A stretch of DNA of 17,641 nucleotides. It comes from an uncultured Chitinophagaceae bacterium. GTDB taxonomy: Bacteria > Bacteroidota > Bacteroidia > Chitinophagales > Chitinophagaceae. The DNA lies in the NCBI GenBank assembly GCA_946885665.1, contig CAMPGT010000049.1, positions 1 through 17,641 of the forward strand. Direction: 5' to 3'. The notes under the pieces were generated by a model that ran no database searches, had not been told where the DNA came from, and saw only the letters and a program-made list of their open reading frames with translations. The stretch's first letter is position 1; every line of letters begins with the position of its first letter. This document shows positions 1-8,991 of this stretch, piece by piece. The translations under genes were made by a program, and so were the position numbers.

Positions 1-9
1 ATTTAAAAT

Positions 10-26
10 TGTGTAAAAGTTACACA
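10..26. promoter_or_regulatory. Operator-like inverted repeat upstream of the susC-type gene
   Basis: A perfect inverted repeat, GTGTAA-AAG-TTACAC (11-25), extends by one more T/A pair to 7-bp arms with a 3-nt spacer. It lies about 50 bases upstream of the chosen start codon of the transporter gene. The size and symmetry suit a dimeric repressor or activator site, but no regulator gene is in the window. The region is too close to the window edge to place a promoter relative to it. Confidence 0.3.
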
Positions 27-74
27 TTCCTCCGGGGAGCTTTTTTACGAAATAAACTCTATAACGACTGCAGT

Positions 75-3035
75 ATGAGAAAAAAACTCTTTCTTTCATG
101 TGCCTTATCTGGCATATTTACCCTCTTTTCTCTCACTATTTTGGCGCAGAACAAGACCGTTACAGGAACTGTTGTTGACAACAACGGGCTAAACGTTGCT
201 GGTGCGTCGGTAGTGGTGAAGGGGTCAACTGTTGGTACCAACACTGACGCCGAGGGCAAATTCTCTTTATCGGTTCCCAGTTCTGCTCAAACCCTGGTTA
301 TTTCCTTTGTTGGTTTTACCACCCAGGAAGTAGCTATCGGATCAGGCGCCATCAACGTAACCATGCAGGCCGCCACCAACAACGACCTTGATGAGGTGGT
401 TGTGGTAGGCTATGGTACTGCCAGGAGAAAGGATCTTACCGGCTCCGTTGCTACTATCCGTGAGCGTGACTTCAATAAAGGTGTGTTCACAGCGCCCGAT
501 CAATTGATCCAGGGTAAAGCTGCGGGCGTACTGGTGCTCAATAACACAGGTCAGCCGGGCGGTTCGACCACCGTGAGAATCCGCGGTACTTCATCTATCC
601 GTTCAGGTAACCAGCCGCTGTTCGTTGTGGACGGTGTGCCTCTCTCCGGCGGATCGGCACGACCGGGTGGACAAGGTTCAGGCGCCTTCGGTAACGATGG
701 AGGCAACCCGCTGAACTTCATGAACCCGAATGATATTGCCAATATTGAAATTTTGAAGGACGCCTCTGCAACCGCTATTTATGGTTCAAGAGGTGCGAAC
801 GGCGTGGTGTTGATCACCACTAAACGTGGAAAATCAGGCGTTCCGCAAGCCGACGTGCTGGCATCCACCAGCGCTTCCAACGTGCTGAAAAAACTTGAAG
901 TGCTGGACGGCGACGAATATCGTAAAAAGCTGGGTGAGTATGGTCTTACCGGCGGCGACTTCGGTGAAAATGAAGATGCATGGGATGCCATCACCAGGAC
1001 AGGTATTACGCAAAATTATAACGTTGCCGTTGGCGGTGGCCAGGAAGGCAGCAAATATCGCTTGTCTGCAGGTTATCTTGACCAGCAGGGTGTAATCGAA
1101 TCTTCCCGTTTCAAAAAATACACAGCGAATCTCACTACTCAATTCAAATTCCTGGAGAGCAAGAAGCTGAGCCTCGACATTAACCTGTTGACAACTCAGA
1201 CAAATGAACAGGTTGCTCCTATTTCTGCTTTCGTAGGATTTGAAGGAAACTTGATTTCGCAGGCGCTGCAATGGAACCCCACACACAAGTTGAGGCAGGC
1301 GGACGGAAGTATTTGGATCGATCCTGCTGTGGGTTCAACAACCATTAATCCCCTGGCACAGCTTGCCTATTATGATGATAAAGTGAAAGTGAACTCCGTG
1401 CTGGCGAGTATATCTCCCTCGTACAAGTTTACAGACGCCTTGGAATACCGTTTTCTTTATAGCGTGAACAGGCAAACCGGTATCAGAAAAGGCCAGGTTA
1501 ACAGAACGCTTAACCTGCAGGGTATTGAAGGTCGCGGTGCCGGTTTTGCTGCCGACAGGGAGCAAACCAACCAGCAGTTGACCAATACCATTACTTATAA
1601 CAAACAGATTACGTCGGCTTTCAACCTGAATGCAGTAGTTGGCCATGAGTGGCTGATTTATGACGAGAGGAACGCCTTCGCTGCCGGCCAGGATTATCCT
1701 AATGTGGGATTGGATTATTACGACATCCTCGGTTATTCTACGCAAACATCGCGGGCAATCGGTTCTTATGCCTCTCCAAAAACAGAACTGCAGTCGTACT
1801 TCGCCCGTGCAATCGTGAACTACAATGATAAATACCTGCTTACTGCAACATTCAGAGCCGACGGTTCAACGAGATTTGGTGAAAACCATAAATATGGATA
1901 TTTCCCATCTGTAGGTTTTGCATGGAACGTAACAAATGAGGAGTTCATGAAAGACAACAATTTCCTGGATAACCTGAAACTTCGCCTTAGCTGGGGTAAA
2001 ACCGGTAACCAGGAATTTCCGTCAGGTGCGTCCCTCAACAGGTTTAGGCTTAACCAACAATCCATTTCGCAAATCAACTACGGTAATGAAGACCTTAAAT
2101 GGGAAACTTCAACCACGTCGAACATAGGTGTTGACTTCAGCATTCTGAGCAACAAGGTGTTCGGCTCTGTCGATTACTTCTATAAGAAAACAACCGACGT
2201 ACTGTTCGAGCAGAATATCGTTCAGCCGGCACCCGGTGGTAAGATCTGGATCAACCTGCCCGGATATGTGTTGAACAAGGGTCTTGAAGTAATGCTCGGT
2301 ACAGGCATCATCAATAATGAGAATTTGCAGTGGAACTTGAACGTTAATGCTGCATTTCTCAATAACTCCGTTGAAGGCCTGCTCGGCTTTTATGAAACCG
2401 GAGAACTTCGCGGACAGGGCTTTACCGGCGTAAGAGGGCAAAGGCTGATTTCCGGACAACCCCTTAACGTATGGTATCTCAGGCAGTTTGAAGGTATCGA
2501 CAAAGCTACCGGCCAGAGTATTTACACCGATGAAGGAAATACCCTGTTTTATTCAGGCAGCCCCAATCCGAAGATGCTGCTGGGCATCTCTACCGACGTG
2601 TCGTACAAGAAATTTACCGCCGTCCTTAATATGAACGGAACCTTCGGTCACTATCTTTTCAATAACACCGCCGCATCTGTACTGGGTATCGGTAACCTCG
2701 GCACCAGGAACGTTGCCAAATCATTGTTCGAATCGGGTGTTATGGAAAGTATTTCAAATGCACCGGCACCTTCTACCAGGAACCTCGAAAAGGGCAACTA
2801 CCTGAAGATGGCGAATGCAAGTATATACTACCGTATCGGCAATATTGGAAAGGATTTTCGCAACGTAAGCGTCTCGCTTACCGGCCAGAACCTGTTTGTC
2901 ATCACCAACTACACAGGATTTGATCCGGAAGTGAACACAGATGCAGGAGTTGACGGGATACCATCGCTCGGCGTGGAATACATTCCGTATCCATCCTCAC
3001 GTACAATTCTTTTAGGTGTAAGTTTCTCTTTATAA
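75..3035 (+). CDS. SusC/RagA-family TonB-linked outer-membrane transporter
   Basis: This is an outer-membrane, TonB-dependent barrel that would import a nutrient (usually an oligosaccharide or peptide) captured by its SusD partner, using energy from TonB-ExbBD. From the ATG at 75 the product is 986 aa. It begins with a Sec signal peptide (MRKKLF..., hydrophobic to about residue 22, cleavage near LAQ). A carboxypeptidase-regulatory-like beta-sandwich follows (about 27-98), then a TonB-box-like DEVVVVGYG (106-114). The plug contains the SusC/RagA signature, about 180-255 (PLFVVDGVP ... IEILKDASATAIYGSRGANG). The rest is a beta-barrel ending in the aromatic strand LLGVSFSL. A TTG at 9 would add 22 residues ahead of the signal peptide, so I rejected it. 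There is no STN domain, so direct signalling to an ECF sigma/anti-sigma pair is not expected. The SusD gene follows after 18 bases in the same operon. Family assignment is secure; the substrate is unknown. Confidence 0.96.
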   Translation: MRKKLFLSCALSGIFTLFSLTILAQNKTVTGTVVDNNGLNVAGASVVVKGSTVGTNTDAEGKFSLSVPSSAQTLVISFVGFTTQEVAIGSGAINVTMQAATNNDLDEVVVVGYGTARRKDLTGSVATIRERDFNKGVFTAPDQLIQGKAAGVLVLNNTGQPGGSTTVRIRGTSSIRSGNQPLFVVDGVPLSGGSARPGGQGSGAFGNDGGNPLNFMNPNDIANIEILKDASATAIYGSRGANGVVLITTKRGKSGVPQADVLASTSASNVLKKLEVLDGDEYRKKLGEYGLTGGDFGENEDAWDAITRTGITQNYNVAVGGGQEGSKYRLSAGYLDQQGVIESSRFKKYTANLTTQFKFLESKKLSLDINLLTTQTNEQVAPISAFVGFEGNLISQALQWNPTHKLRQADGSIWIDPAVGSTTINPLAQLAYYDDKVKVNSVLASISPSYKFTDALEYRFLYSVNRQTGIRKGQVNRTLNLQGIEGRGAGFAADREQTNQQLTNTITYNKQITSAFNLNAVVGHEWLIYDERNAFAAGQDYPNVGLDYYDILGYSTQTSRAIGSYASPKTELQSYFARAIVNYNDKYLLTATFRADGSTRFGENHKYGYFPSVGFAWNVTNEEFMKDNNFLDNLKLRLSWGKTGNQEFPSGASLNRFRLNQQSISQINYGNEDLKWETSTTSNIGVDFSILSNKVFGSVDYFYKKTTDVLFEQNIVQPAPGGKIWINLPGYVLNKGLEVMLGTGIINNENLQWNLNVNAAFLNNSVEGLLGFYETGELRGQGFTGVRGQRLISGQPLNVWYLRQFEGIDKATGQSIYTDEGNTLFYSGSPNPKMLLGISTDVSYKKFTAVLNMNGTFGHYLFNNTAASVLGIGNLGTRNVAKSLFESGVMESISNAPAPSTRNLEKGNYLKMANASIYYRIGNIGKDFRNVSVSLTGQNLFVITNYTGFDPEVNTDAGVDGIPSLGVEYIPYPSSRTILLGVSFSL

Positions 3036-3053
3036 TATCGATAACATCAGTAT

Positions 3054-4577
3054 ATGAAAAATATGAAGCTATTATTTGTTTTCTTGTTCTCCGTTGTTCT
3101 TTTTTCCTGTACGAAGCTGGATGAAGAGTTCAATAGCGAACTTGAAGAGAACAACTCAGCAACCATTACGGCTGATCAACTGCTGACCAGCGCTTATAAT
3201 GGTTTGAACGGCCCCTTCCAAACTGGCGACTTTTGGCATATCCAGGAACACACCAGCGATGAGCTGATTGCACCCACCCGCGGCCCCGATTGGGATGACA
3301 ACGGGCAATGGAGGGCATTGCATGCGCATACCTGGAATGCTGATCAGGGCCAAATCCGCGGCGCATTCAACGGATTGCTCGGAATACAGTTTTCCGCTTC
3401 CAACGTGCTTCAATTTAATCCGTCGGCGCAGCAGGCTGCTGAGGCGCGCTTTATTCGCGCACTGTCCATGTTCGCCACACTTGATGGTTATGACCAGGTT
3501 CCGTACAGGGAAGATCTGTCAGACTATAAAAAATTGCCAGAGACCCTTCAGGGAACAGCTTGCGCTGATTTTATTATCGCTGAGCTCAACGACATAATGG
3601 GAGACCTGCCGTCAACCGGCCCGGCTTATGTGGCCAACCAGGATGCTGCCAAAGTGTTGCTCATGAAACTTTACCTGAACAAAGGAGTATACGCGAACAG
3701 GGCAAGCCCCTCTTTCGACGCTGCCGATATGACCCAGGTGATTACGCTGGCCGACCAGATTATCTCTTCGAACAAGTATTCACTGGACGATAATTACTAC
3801 GATAATTTCGCTCCCAACAACAGCGACATTTCCAGCGAAAACATTTTCACGCTCTACAACCAGAATGGTGACAGAGGAGGCGGGGTTCAAAATACAACCT
3901 ACCAGATCAATCACTACAACATGAACCCCAGTGGTTGGAACGGTTTTGCCACCCTCTCGGATTTCTACGATAAGTTTGAATCAACCGATAAACGATTGGG
4001 TACTGATTACGACTATCCCGGCGCGCTGCCTAACCCTGGCAACAGACGGGTCGTAGGCTTCCTGATCGGCCAGCAATACAACCTCACCACCGACGAGGCA
4101 CTGGAAGACCGTAAAGGAAACGCCCTCAGCTTCACCAGGGAAGTGGCGCTGAGAGAAACCGGCAATAATCTTGAGATCACAGGTATCCGGGTTAATAAAT
4201 ATCCGTTTGATTATGGCAGCTCGGGCGACCAGAAAAACAACGACTGGGCACTCTTCAGGTATGCTGATGTTCTGCTGATGAAAGCTGAGGCAGAATTGAG
4301 AAGCGGTGCCGGCGATGCGAAGACTATTATTAACGATATCCGTAATAAAAGAGGAGCCACTGCACTAACTGCTGACCCTACACTGCAAGACGTACTTGAT
4401 GAAAGAGGACGTGAGCTGTACTGGGAAGGATGGAGAAGGCAAGATCTCATCCGCTTTGGCAAGTTCCTCGAGCCCTGGCAGGAAAAGGAATCTGATGATC
4501 CCAAGAACCTGGTGTTCCCCATCCCCAGCGACCAGTTGGCGGTGAACCCCAACCTCACTCAGAATCCCGGCTATTAA
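3054..4577 (+). CDS. SusD/RagB-family nutrient-binding outer-membrane lipoprotein
   Basis: This is the surface lid and substrate-binding partner of the upstream transporter. The 507-aa product starts with a lipoprotein signal peptide with lipobox LFSC, giving lipidated Cys19. The next residues (TKLDEE) are acidic, resembling the Bacteroidota lipoprotein export signal that sends proteins to the cell surface. The middle is the alpha-helical, TPR-like SusD fold. The C-terminal part carries typical blocks: LMKAEAELRSG (around 408), INDIRNKRG, and ERGRELYWEGWRRQDLIRFG (about 450-470). The length is normal for the family. A second in-frame ATG lies at 3063, but either start keeps the signal peptide. 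It sits 18 bases after the transporter gene and is followed by a strong terminator, so the two are probably one transcript. Ligand specificity cannot be read from the sequence. Confidence 0.95.
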   Translation: MKNMKLLFVFLFSVVLFSCTKLDEEFNSELEENNSATITADQLLTSAYNGLNGPFQTGDFWHIQEHTSDELIAPTRGPDWDDNGQWRALHAHTWNADQGQIRGAFNGLLGIQFSASNVLQFNPSAQQAAEARFIRALSMFATLDGYDQVPYREDLSDYKKLPETLQGTACADFIIAELNDIMGDLPSTGPAYVANQDAAKVLLMKLYLNKGVYANRASPSFDAADMTQVITLADQIISSNKYSLDDNYYDNFAPNNSDISSENIFTLYNQNGDRGGGVQNTTYQINHYNMNPSGWNGFATLSDFYDKFESTDKRLGTDYDYPGALPNPGNRRVVGFLIGQQYNLTTDEALEDRKGNALSFTREVALRETGNNLEITGIRVNKYPFDYGSSGDQKNNDWALFRYADVLLMKAEAELRSGAGDAKTIINDIRNKRGATALTADPTLQDVLDERGRELYWEGWRRQDLIRFGKFLEPWQEKESDDPKNLVFPIPSDQLAVNPNLTQNPGY

Positions 4578-4599
4578 AAGCTTTTAATTTTTTCTTCGA

Positions 4600-4633
4600 G
4601 GGAAAAAGGTCATTTTGCGATGACCTTTTTCTC
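4600..4633 (+). terminator. Intrinsic terminator after the susCD pair
   Basis: A nearly perfect hairpin: the left arm (4600-4613) pairs with the right arm (4620-4633) over 14 positions, including one G-U pair and 12 consecutive Watson-Crick pairs (core GAAAAAGGTCAT / ATGACCTTTTTC). The loop is TTTGCG. The T5 run is inside the 3' arm and the A5 run inside the 5' arm, so the element might work in both directions. It ends only 15 bases before the next start codon. Confidence 0.85.
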
Positions 4634-4648
4634 ATTTATATTGATTGC

Positions 4649-7600
4649 ATGAGGATTTTGATTCCAGCGATTTTCCTGTTTGTTACGCTATTTGTTTCGT
4701 GTGGCGGGCAAAAAGAGAAATTATTCACCCGCCTGCAGAATACAGGAATAACCTTTGCCAATACCATCCATAATAGCAAGGACTTTAACATCATAAACTA
4801 TCGGAATTTTTACAACGGCGGTGGTGTTGCCATCGGCGACATTAACAACGATGGCCTGCCCGATGTGTTTTTTACCGCCAACATGGGCAGCAACAAATTA
4901 TATCTTAACAAAGGCAATTTTAAATTTGAAGACATCACTGCAAAAGCCGGCGTTTTAAACAAGGGTAAATGGGGCACCGGAGTGGTATTCGTTGACATTA
5001 ACCACGACGGGTGGCTGGATATGTATGTGTGCAATGCCGGCTACCAACAAGGCATAAGTAACGAGAACGAACTTTATATTAATAACAAAAACCTCACTTT
5101 CACCGAATCGGCTGCCGGCTATGGACTCAACGATTCGGGATACACTACCCATGCCAGCTTCTTTGATTATGATCTCGACGGCGACCTGGATTGCTACCTG
5201 CTGAAGAACAGCTTTGTGCCGGTCAACACGCTCAACTATGCTAACAAACGCAACCTGAGAGCCGCAGACTGGCCCGTTGAAGATTACCTGAAAGGCGGAG
5301 GAGATAAGTTGCTAAGAAACGATCATGGCAAATTCAGAGACGTAAGCGATTCGGCAAACATCTATGGAAGTCTCATCGGTTTCGGCCTTGGCGTCACCGT
5401 TGGCGATGTTAATGGCGATCATTACCCGGATCTTTATATCAGCAACGATTTTTTTGAACGCGACTACCTCTACATCAACCAAAAAGACGGAACCTTTAAA
5501 GAGGATCTTGAAAACTGCGTACAGCACATCAGCCACTCTTCCATGGGTGCCGACATCGCTGACATTAACAATGATGGTTACCCGGATATCTTTACCACCG
5601 ATATGCTGCCCGACAATGATTATCGTCTCAAAACGACTACCTCGTTCGAGACGTACGACGTGAATCAGCTAAAGGTGAAGAACGGTTTCTATAACCAGTA
5701 CATGCAAAACACCCTGCAGATCAATAACAGGAACGGCAAGTTTATGGAAACCGCATTTTACAGCGGTGTTGCCGCTTCCGACTGGAGCTGGGGCGGATTG
5801 GTATTCGATGCCGACAATGATGGTTTTTCCGATCTGTTCGTTTGCAACGGCATCAACAACGACGTAACAGATCAGGATTTCATAGAATTTTTCGCGAATG
5901 ATGTGATCCGGAAAATGCTGACCACGGGCGAGAAGAATGAAGTAGATGAAGTCATCAACAAAATGCCCTCCACGCCCATCGTCAACAAAGCATTCAGGAA
6001 CATGGGCGGGCTGAAGTTCAGGGAACAGGCAGTAGAATGGGGCCTGGAAGATTTGTCCTTCTCCAATGGCGCGGCATACGGCGACCTCGATAATGACGGC
6101 GACCTTGATTTGGTAGTGAGCAATGTGAACCAGGAAGCATTTGTATACCAGAACCACAGTCGTGAGCTGACGAAGAATAATTATATCGCAGTTACCCTGA
6201 AGGGAAAAACGCCAAATGATTTCGGCGTTGGCAGCACCATTAGCGTGTACCAGGGTGACGAAATATTTACGCGCGAAGTGGTACCCGCACGGGGGTTTCA
6301 GTCTTCGGTCGATTACAAAATAATCATCGGCCTTGGGTCCGGAATAGCCGATTCCATGACGGTTGTTTGGCCCGACAGAACAATAACGCGAATCAATTCG
6401 CCGGAAGTTAACAAAGTGCACGTCGTGGAGCAGGAAGATGCTAAAACGAATTTCGGGAGCGAAATGTCGACCGCGGCGGCTGTCGAAGCATTGCTGCAAC
6501 CCGCCGGCGGTACGGTATTCGATAAGCATACGGAAGATGATTACGTTGATTTTTATAGTGAACGCGGTGCGCCTGTCATGTTATCGAGAGAAGGGCCGAA
6601 AGCAGCGGTAGCCGACGTGAATAACGATGGCCGCGCTGATGTATTTATCTGCGGCGCCGCCGGTCAGGCAGGTCAGCTATACCTGCAGAAACCAAACGGG
6701 TTTGAAAAAAAGAATGTTCCCGATTTTGAAAGGGCGAAAGCTTTGGAAGATGTTACCGCATTGTTTTTTGACGCAGACGGAGATGGCGATGCCGATCTTT
6801 TTGTTGGCACAGGCGGTAACCGGGTGCAGGCATCTGGCGATGGATTGCTGAATCGGTTGTACCTGAATGATGGCAATGGCAATTTCGCACTTGACAGCAG
6901 AGCCCTCGAGCAGACCGGCATGAACACTTGTTGCGCGGTTGCCGCCGACTTCGACAGCGATGGTGATCAGGATCTTTTCGTGGGCAGCAGAAGCGTCCCC
7001 CGGAATTACGGCTCTACTCCTGTAAGTGCCCTGTATTTTAATGACGGCTCAGGAAAATTTACCAACTCCACCAATTCGCTGAATAAAGCCATCGCACGTA
7101 CGGGGATGATCAGCGCAGTGGAATACGCGGATATTACAGGTGACGGTAAGAAGGAATTAATACTGGCAGGCGACTGGATGCCGCCCAGGATATTCAGTTA
7201 TGGTAACACCGGCTTCCAGGAAATGCGTTCTTCACTCGATTCGCTGAACGGCTGGTGGCGCAGCATTCGCGCGGCAGATCTTGACAATGACGGCGACCAG
7301 GACCTTGTTCTGGGAAATATCGGCAGGAACTTCTATCTGCAGCCGACGCATGAAAGGCCGGTGAAAATTTTCATCAACGACTTTGAGAAAAAAGGCACCA
7401 TCGACAAGATCATTACCTATACGGTAGACGGCAAAGACAAGCCGGTGTTTATGAAAAAAGAACTGACCGATCAGTTTGCTACGCTCCGTAAACAGAATTT
7501 AAAGCATGTTGATTTCGCCAACAAATCGGTGAATGAGCTATTTAGCGAGCAGGACATAAGCGGGGCAATTGTTAAGCGTTTCGACTACCCTGCCTCCTGC

Positions 7601-7960
7601 ATAGCCTGGAATGATGGCAAGGGAAACTTTACGATTGCTGAATTACCCGTAAATGTTCAATTATCGTCTGTAAATGCTATTGCAGCAGAAGATGTGAACG
7701 CAGACGGTAAGCCTGACCTTATACTTGGCGGAAATGATTTTAACCTGTTGCCCCAGTTCTGCAGACTGGATGGAAGCTATGGACATGTTTTGCTGAATAA
7801 GGGAAATAGACATTTTGAATGGTTATACCCTGACAGATCAGGACTGCAGTTGGGAGGGCAGATAAGAGATATAGTAACGATTAATGGAAAGGATAAAAGT
7901 TACGTGATGATATTGCAGAATAATGAAACACCTGTATTATACAGGCTGAATGGTAAATAA
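4649..7960 (+). CDS. Large FG-GAP/VCBS repeat lipoprotein with ASPIC/UnbV domain (paralogue 1)
   Basis: Predicted envelope lipoprotein of 1103 aa. The signal peptide MRILIPAIFLFVTLF ends at lipobox FVSC (Cys18), which supports this start. Two groups of FG-GAP/VCBS beta-propeller repeats flank an ASPIC/UnbV domain (about 511-594, ending VVWPDRTITRI). I count 13 DxDxDG-type calcium-loop motifs, for example DINNDGLPD, DYDLDGDLD, DLDNDGDLD, DADGDGDAD and DVNADGKPD. The N-terminal FYNGGGVAIGDINNDG block is typical of Bacteroidota VCBS/CRTAC1-like proteins often found near SusCD loci. The residues after Cys18 (GGQKEK) lack the acidic cluster of a surface-export signal. No catalytic motif is evident; binding or scaffolding is inferred. 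The gene follows a terminator by 15 bases, so it either relies on read-through or has a promoter buried upstream. It is alignable end to end with the protein at 9005-12325. The exact role is unknown. Confidence 0.93.
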   Translation: MRILIPAIFLFVTLFVSCGGQKEKLFTRLQNTGITFANTIHNSKDFNIINYRNFYNGGGVAIGDINNDGLPDVFFTANMGSNKLYLNKGNFKFEDITAKAGVLNKGKWGTGVVFVDINHDGWLDMYVCNAGYQQGISNENELYINNKNLTFTESAAGYGLNDSGYTTHASFFDYDLDGDLDCYLLKNSFVPVNTLNYANKRNLRAADWPVEDYLKGGGDKLLRNDHGKFRDVSDSANIYGSLIGFGLGVTVGDVNGDHYPDLYISNDFFERDYLYINQKDGTFKEDLENCVQHISHSSMGADIADINNDGYPDIFTTDMLPDNDYRLKTTTSFETYDVNQLKVKNGFYNQYMQNTLQINNRNGKFMETAFYSGVAASDWSWGGLVFDADNDGFSDLFVCNGINNDVTDQDFIEFFANDVIRKMLTTGEKNEVDEVINKMPSTPIVNKAFRNMGGLKFREQAVEWGLEDLSFSNGAAYGDLDNDGDLDLVVSNVNQEAFVYQNHSRELTKNNYIAVTLKGKTPNDFGVGSTISVYQGDEIFTREVVPARGFQSSVDYKIIIGLGSGIADSMTVVWPDRTITRINSPEVNKVHVVEQEDAKTNFGSEMSTAAAVEALLQPAGGTVFDKHTEDDYVDFYSERGAPVMLSREGPKAAVADVNNDGRADVFICGAAGQAGQLYLQKPNGFEKKNVPDFERAKALEDVTALFFDADGDGDADLFVGTGGNRVQASGDGLLNRLYLNDGNGNFALDSRALEQTGMNTCCAVAADFDSDGDQDLFVGSRSVPRNYGSTPVSALYFNDGSGKFTNSTNSLNKAIARTGMISAVEYADITGDGKKELILAGDWMPPRIFSYGNTGFQEMRSSLDSLNGWWRSIRAADLDNDGDQDLVLGNIGRNFYLQPTHERPVKIFINDFEKKGTIDKIITYTVDGKDKPVFMKKELTDQFATLRKQNLKHVDFANKSVNELFSEQDISGAIVKRFDYPASCIAWNDGKGNFTIAELPVNVQLSSVNAIAAEDVNADGKPDLILGGNDFNLLPQFCRLDGSYGHVLLNKGNRHFEWLYPDRSGLQLGGQIRDIVTINGKDKSYVMILQNNETPVLYRLNGK

Positions 7961-7995
7961 AACGAATTGATCAATATACCGGATAATAAATCCGG
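7931..7995. repeat. Cluster of three inverted repeats at a convergent gene junction
   Basis: Three perfect inverted repeats fall within 65 bases spanning the two stop codons. They are CCTGTA-TTA-TACAGG (7931-7945, inside the 3' end of the plus-strand gene), the 10-nt palindrome ATTGATCAAT (7966-7975), and CCGGAT-AATAA-ATCCGG (7979-7995, inside the 3' end of the minus-strand gene). The stop codons are only 10 bases apart, so termination signals must lie inside the coding ends. These hairpins are candidates, although none has a clean adjoining T-run. Confidence 0.4.
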
Positions 7996-8906
7996 GTGAC
8001 CCATTTTGATGTATCAGGTTCCGCAGAGCGGTCAACTACCAGTGATTCATAGGGTATCGCGGGAGATTCGCGCTTATGGTCGTTCAGATAGAGCTCAACC
8101 TGCTTGCGCGCGTTCTTTGAAGTATAAGGTCCACCTCTCACTTCCGAAATCAGGATGTTGCCGAGAACTATGCGTTTGATGACATAGTCCGTTCCCTTTA
8201 CATCTACTTCACGATCTAAAGGAATGCCGACACGCGCGACAATTTTTGATCCGATGGAATCGATGTTCAGCATGGGGTAATTGGTCGTATGAGCGTTCGA
8301 TCGATTGGCCAGATCCTGCAGGCCCCGTACCATCCCGTAAATTTCTGCGGTGGTCGGTTGGGTAGTGCCTGTTAAGGTGCCCATGAGAATAATGGAATCC
8401 GTGACTTTTGTTTCGATGATCGGAACACCATACACGTTCTTTGGCTTTTCGAGAAAAGATTTGAGTGTTCCGAGCAATTCATGCAGATCGTGTTCCAGTT
8501 CCGTTGCACTGCGGTAGCTGCGATAGCGGCGCAATGGCATACTGCCTGTCGCTAATTCTGCCTTCCACTCGATGTCGAATGAATCGCGGCCAATGGGAAG
8601 CAGGATCAGCGTAGAATTATATGATCGTCCGTTTTTGCGAAGCGTTACGCCGAGGGACCTGAACATTTTTTTGCTGATGGTGTAACCTGACCCATTGTAG
8701 AAAAGCTGAGAAGATGCTGTATCGGCCTGCTCATGGGGCCACCACCTTTGCCATTGGTCTTCGCGGCTCAGCAGCCGGTAAGCGGCATCCTCACTCGCAC
8801 GTATGCCGGTGACGGCGGCGACGGTTACGCTGGCCGGAATAAAAATGTAGACCGCACCGATGATGAGAACCGCAAGCATCAACAAACCCGTTATCCAATA
8901 TTTCAT
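7971..8906 (-). CDS. Membrane-anchored SRPBCC-like / GyrI-like ligand-binding protein
   Basis: 311-aa product read leftwards. Residues about 5-25 (ITGLLMLAVLIIGAVYIFIP) form one hydrophobic segment, either a signal anchor or an uncleaved signal peptide. Residues about 28-160 resemble an SRPBCC (START/polyketide-cyclase-like) domain, with the characteristic early tryptophan-rich patch REDQWQRWWPHE. The C-terminal half matches the GyrI-like / AraC effector-binding style, with EVRGGPY, LNDHKRESPAIPYESLVVDR and EPDTSKWVTRIYYPV near residues 255-311. Known relatives bind hydrophobic small molecules; no DNA-binding domain is present, so it is not a transcription factor by itself. The gene lies between two paralogous lipoprotein genes, convergent with one and divergent from the other. 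The domain assignment is by recognition of motifs only, and the GyrI-like half is the surer one. Ligand and role are unknown. Confidence 0.8.
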   Translation of the reverse strand: MKYWITGLLMLAVLIIGAVYIFIPASVTVAAVTGIRASEDAAYRLLSREDQWQRWWPHEQADTASSQLFYNGSGYTISKKMFRSLGVTLRKNGRSYNSTLILLPIGRDSFDIEWKAELATGSMPLRRYRSYRSATELEHDLHELLGTLKSFLEKPKNVYGVPIIETKVTDSIILMGTLTGTTQPTTAEIYGMVRGLQDLANRSNAHTTNYPMLNIDSIGSKIVARVGIPLDREVDVKGTDYVIKRIVLGNILISEVRGGPYTSKNARKQVELYLNDHKRESPAIPYESLVVDRSAEPDTSKWVTRIYYPVY

Positions 8907-8921
8907 AGCTGATATAACCGA

Positions 8922-8950
8922 TAAAAATAAAGAATCTGTGAAAATAACAA
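8922..8950 (-). promoter_or_regulatory. Candidate promoter of the minus-strand SRPBCC/GyrI-like gene
   Basis: Read on the minus strand, TTG (8950-8948) is followed after 18 bases by TATTTTTA (8929-8922), which fits the Bacteroidota -7 box TAnnTTTG at all but the last position. The box ends 15 bases before the ATG. The spacing is acceptable for TTG-N17-23-TAnnTTTG. The sequence is AT-rich, so a chance match is possible. Confidence 0.35.
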
Positions 8951-8991
8951 CCGTTCACAACAAGGACAAGATAGTAAAAGTCAATAACCCT

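Noticed and set aside
30..46. Short stem CTCC/GGAG followed by a T-run, as a terminator of an upstream gene
   Set aside because: With a realistic loop only about 3 pairs remain, too weak to call, and the upstream gene is outside the window.
9..74. TTG start at 9 adding 22 residues to the SusC-type protein
   Set aside because: The extra residues would precede a complete Sec signal peptide that begins at the ATG at 75, so the upstream start is not credible.
5669..6529. Long minus-strand open frame (286 codons) inside the first propeller lipoprotein gene
   Set aside because: It lies antisense to repeated D/N/G codons, which rarely give stops on the other strand, and the translation shows no domain or signal. 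The same applies to the minus-strand frames at 9383-10060, 10667-11224 and 13410-14030.
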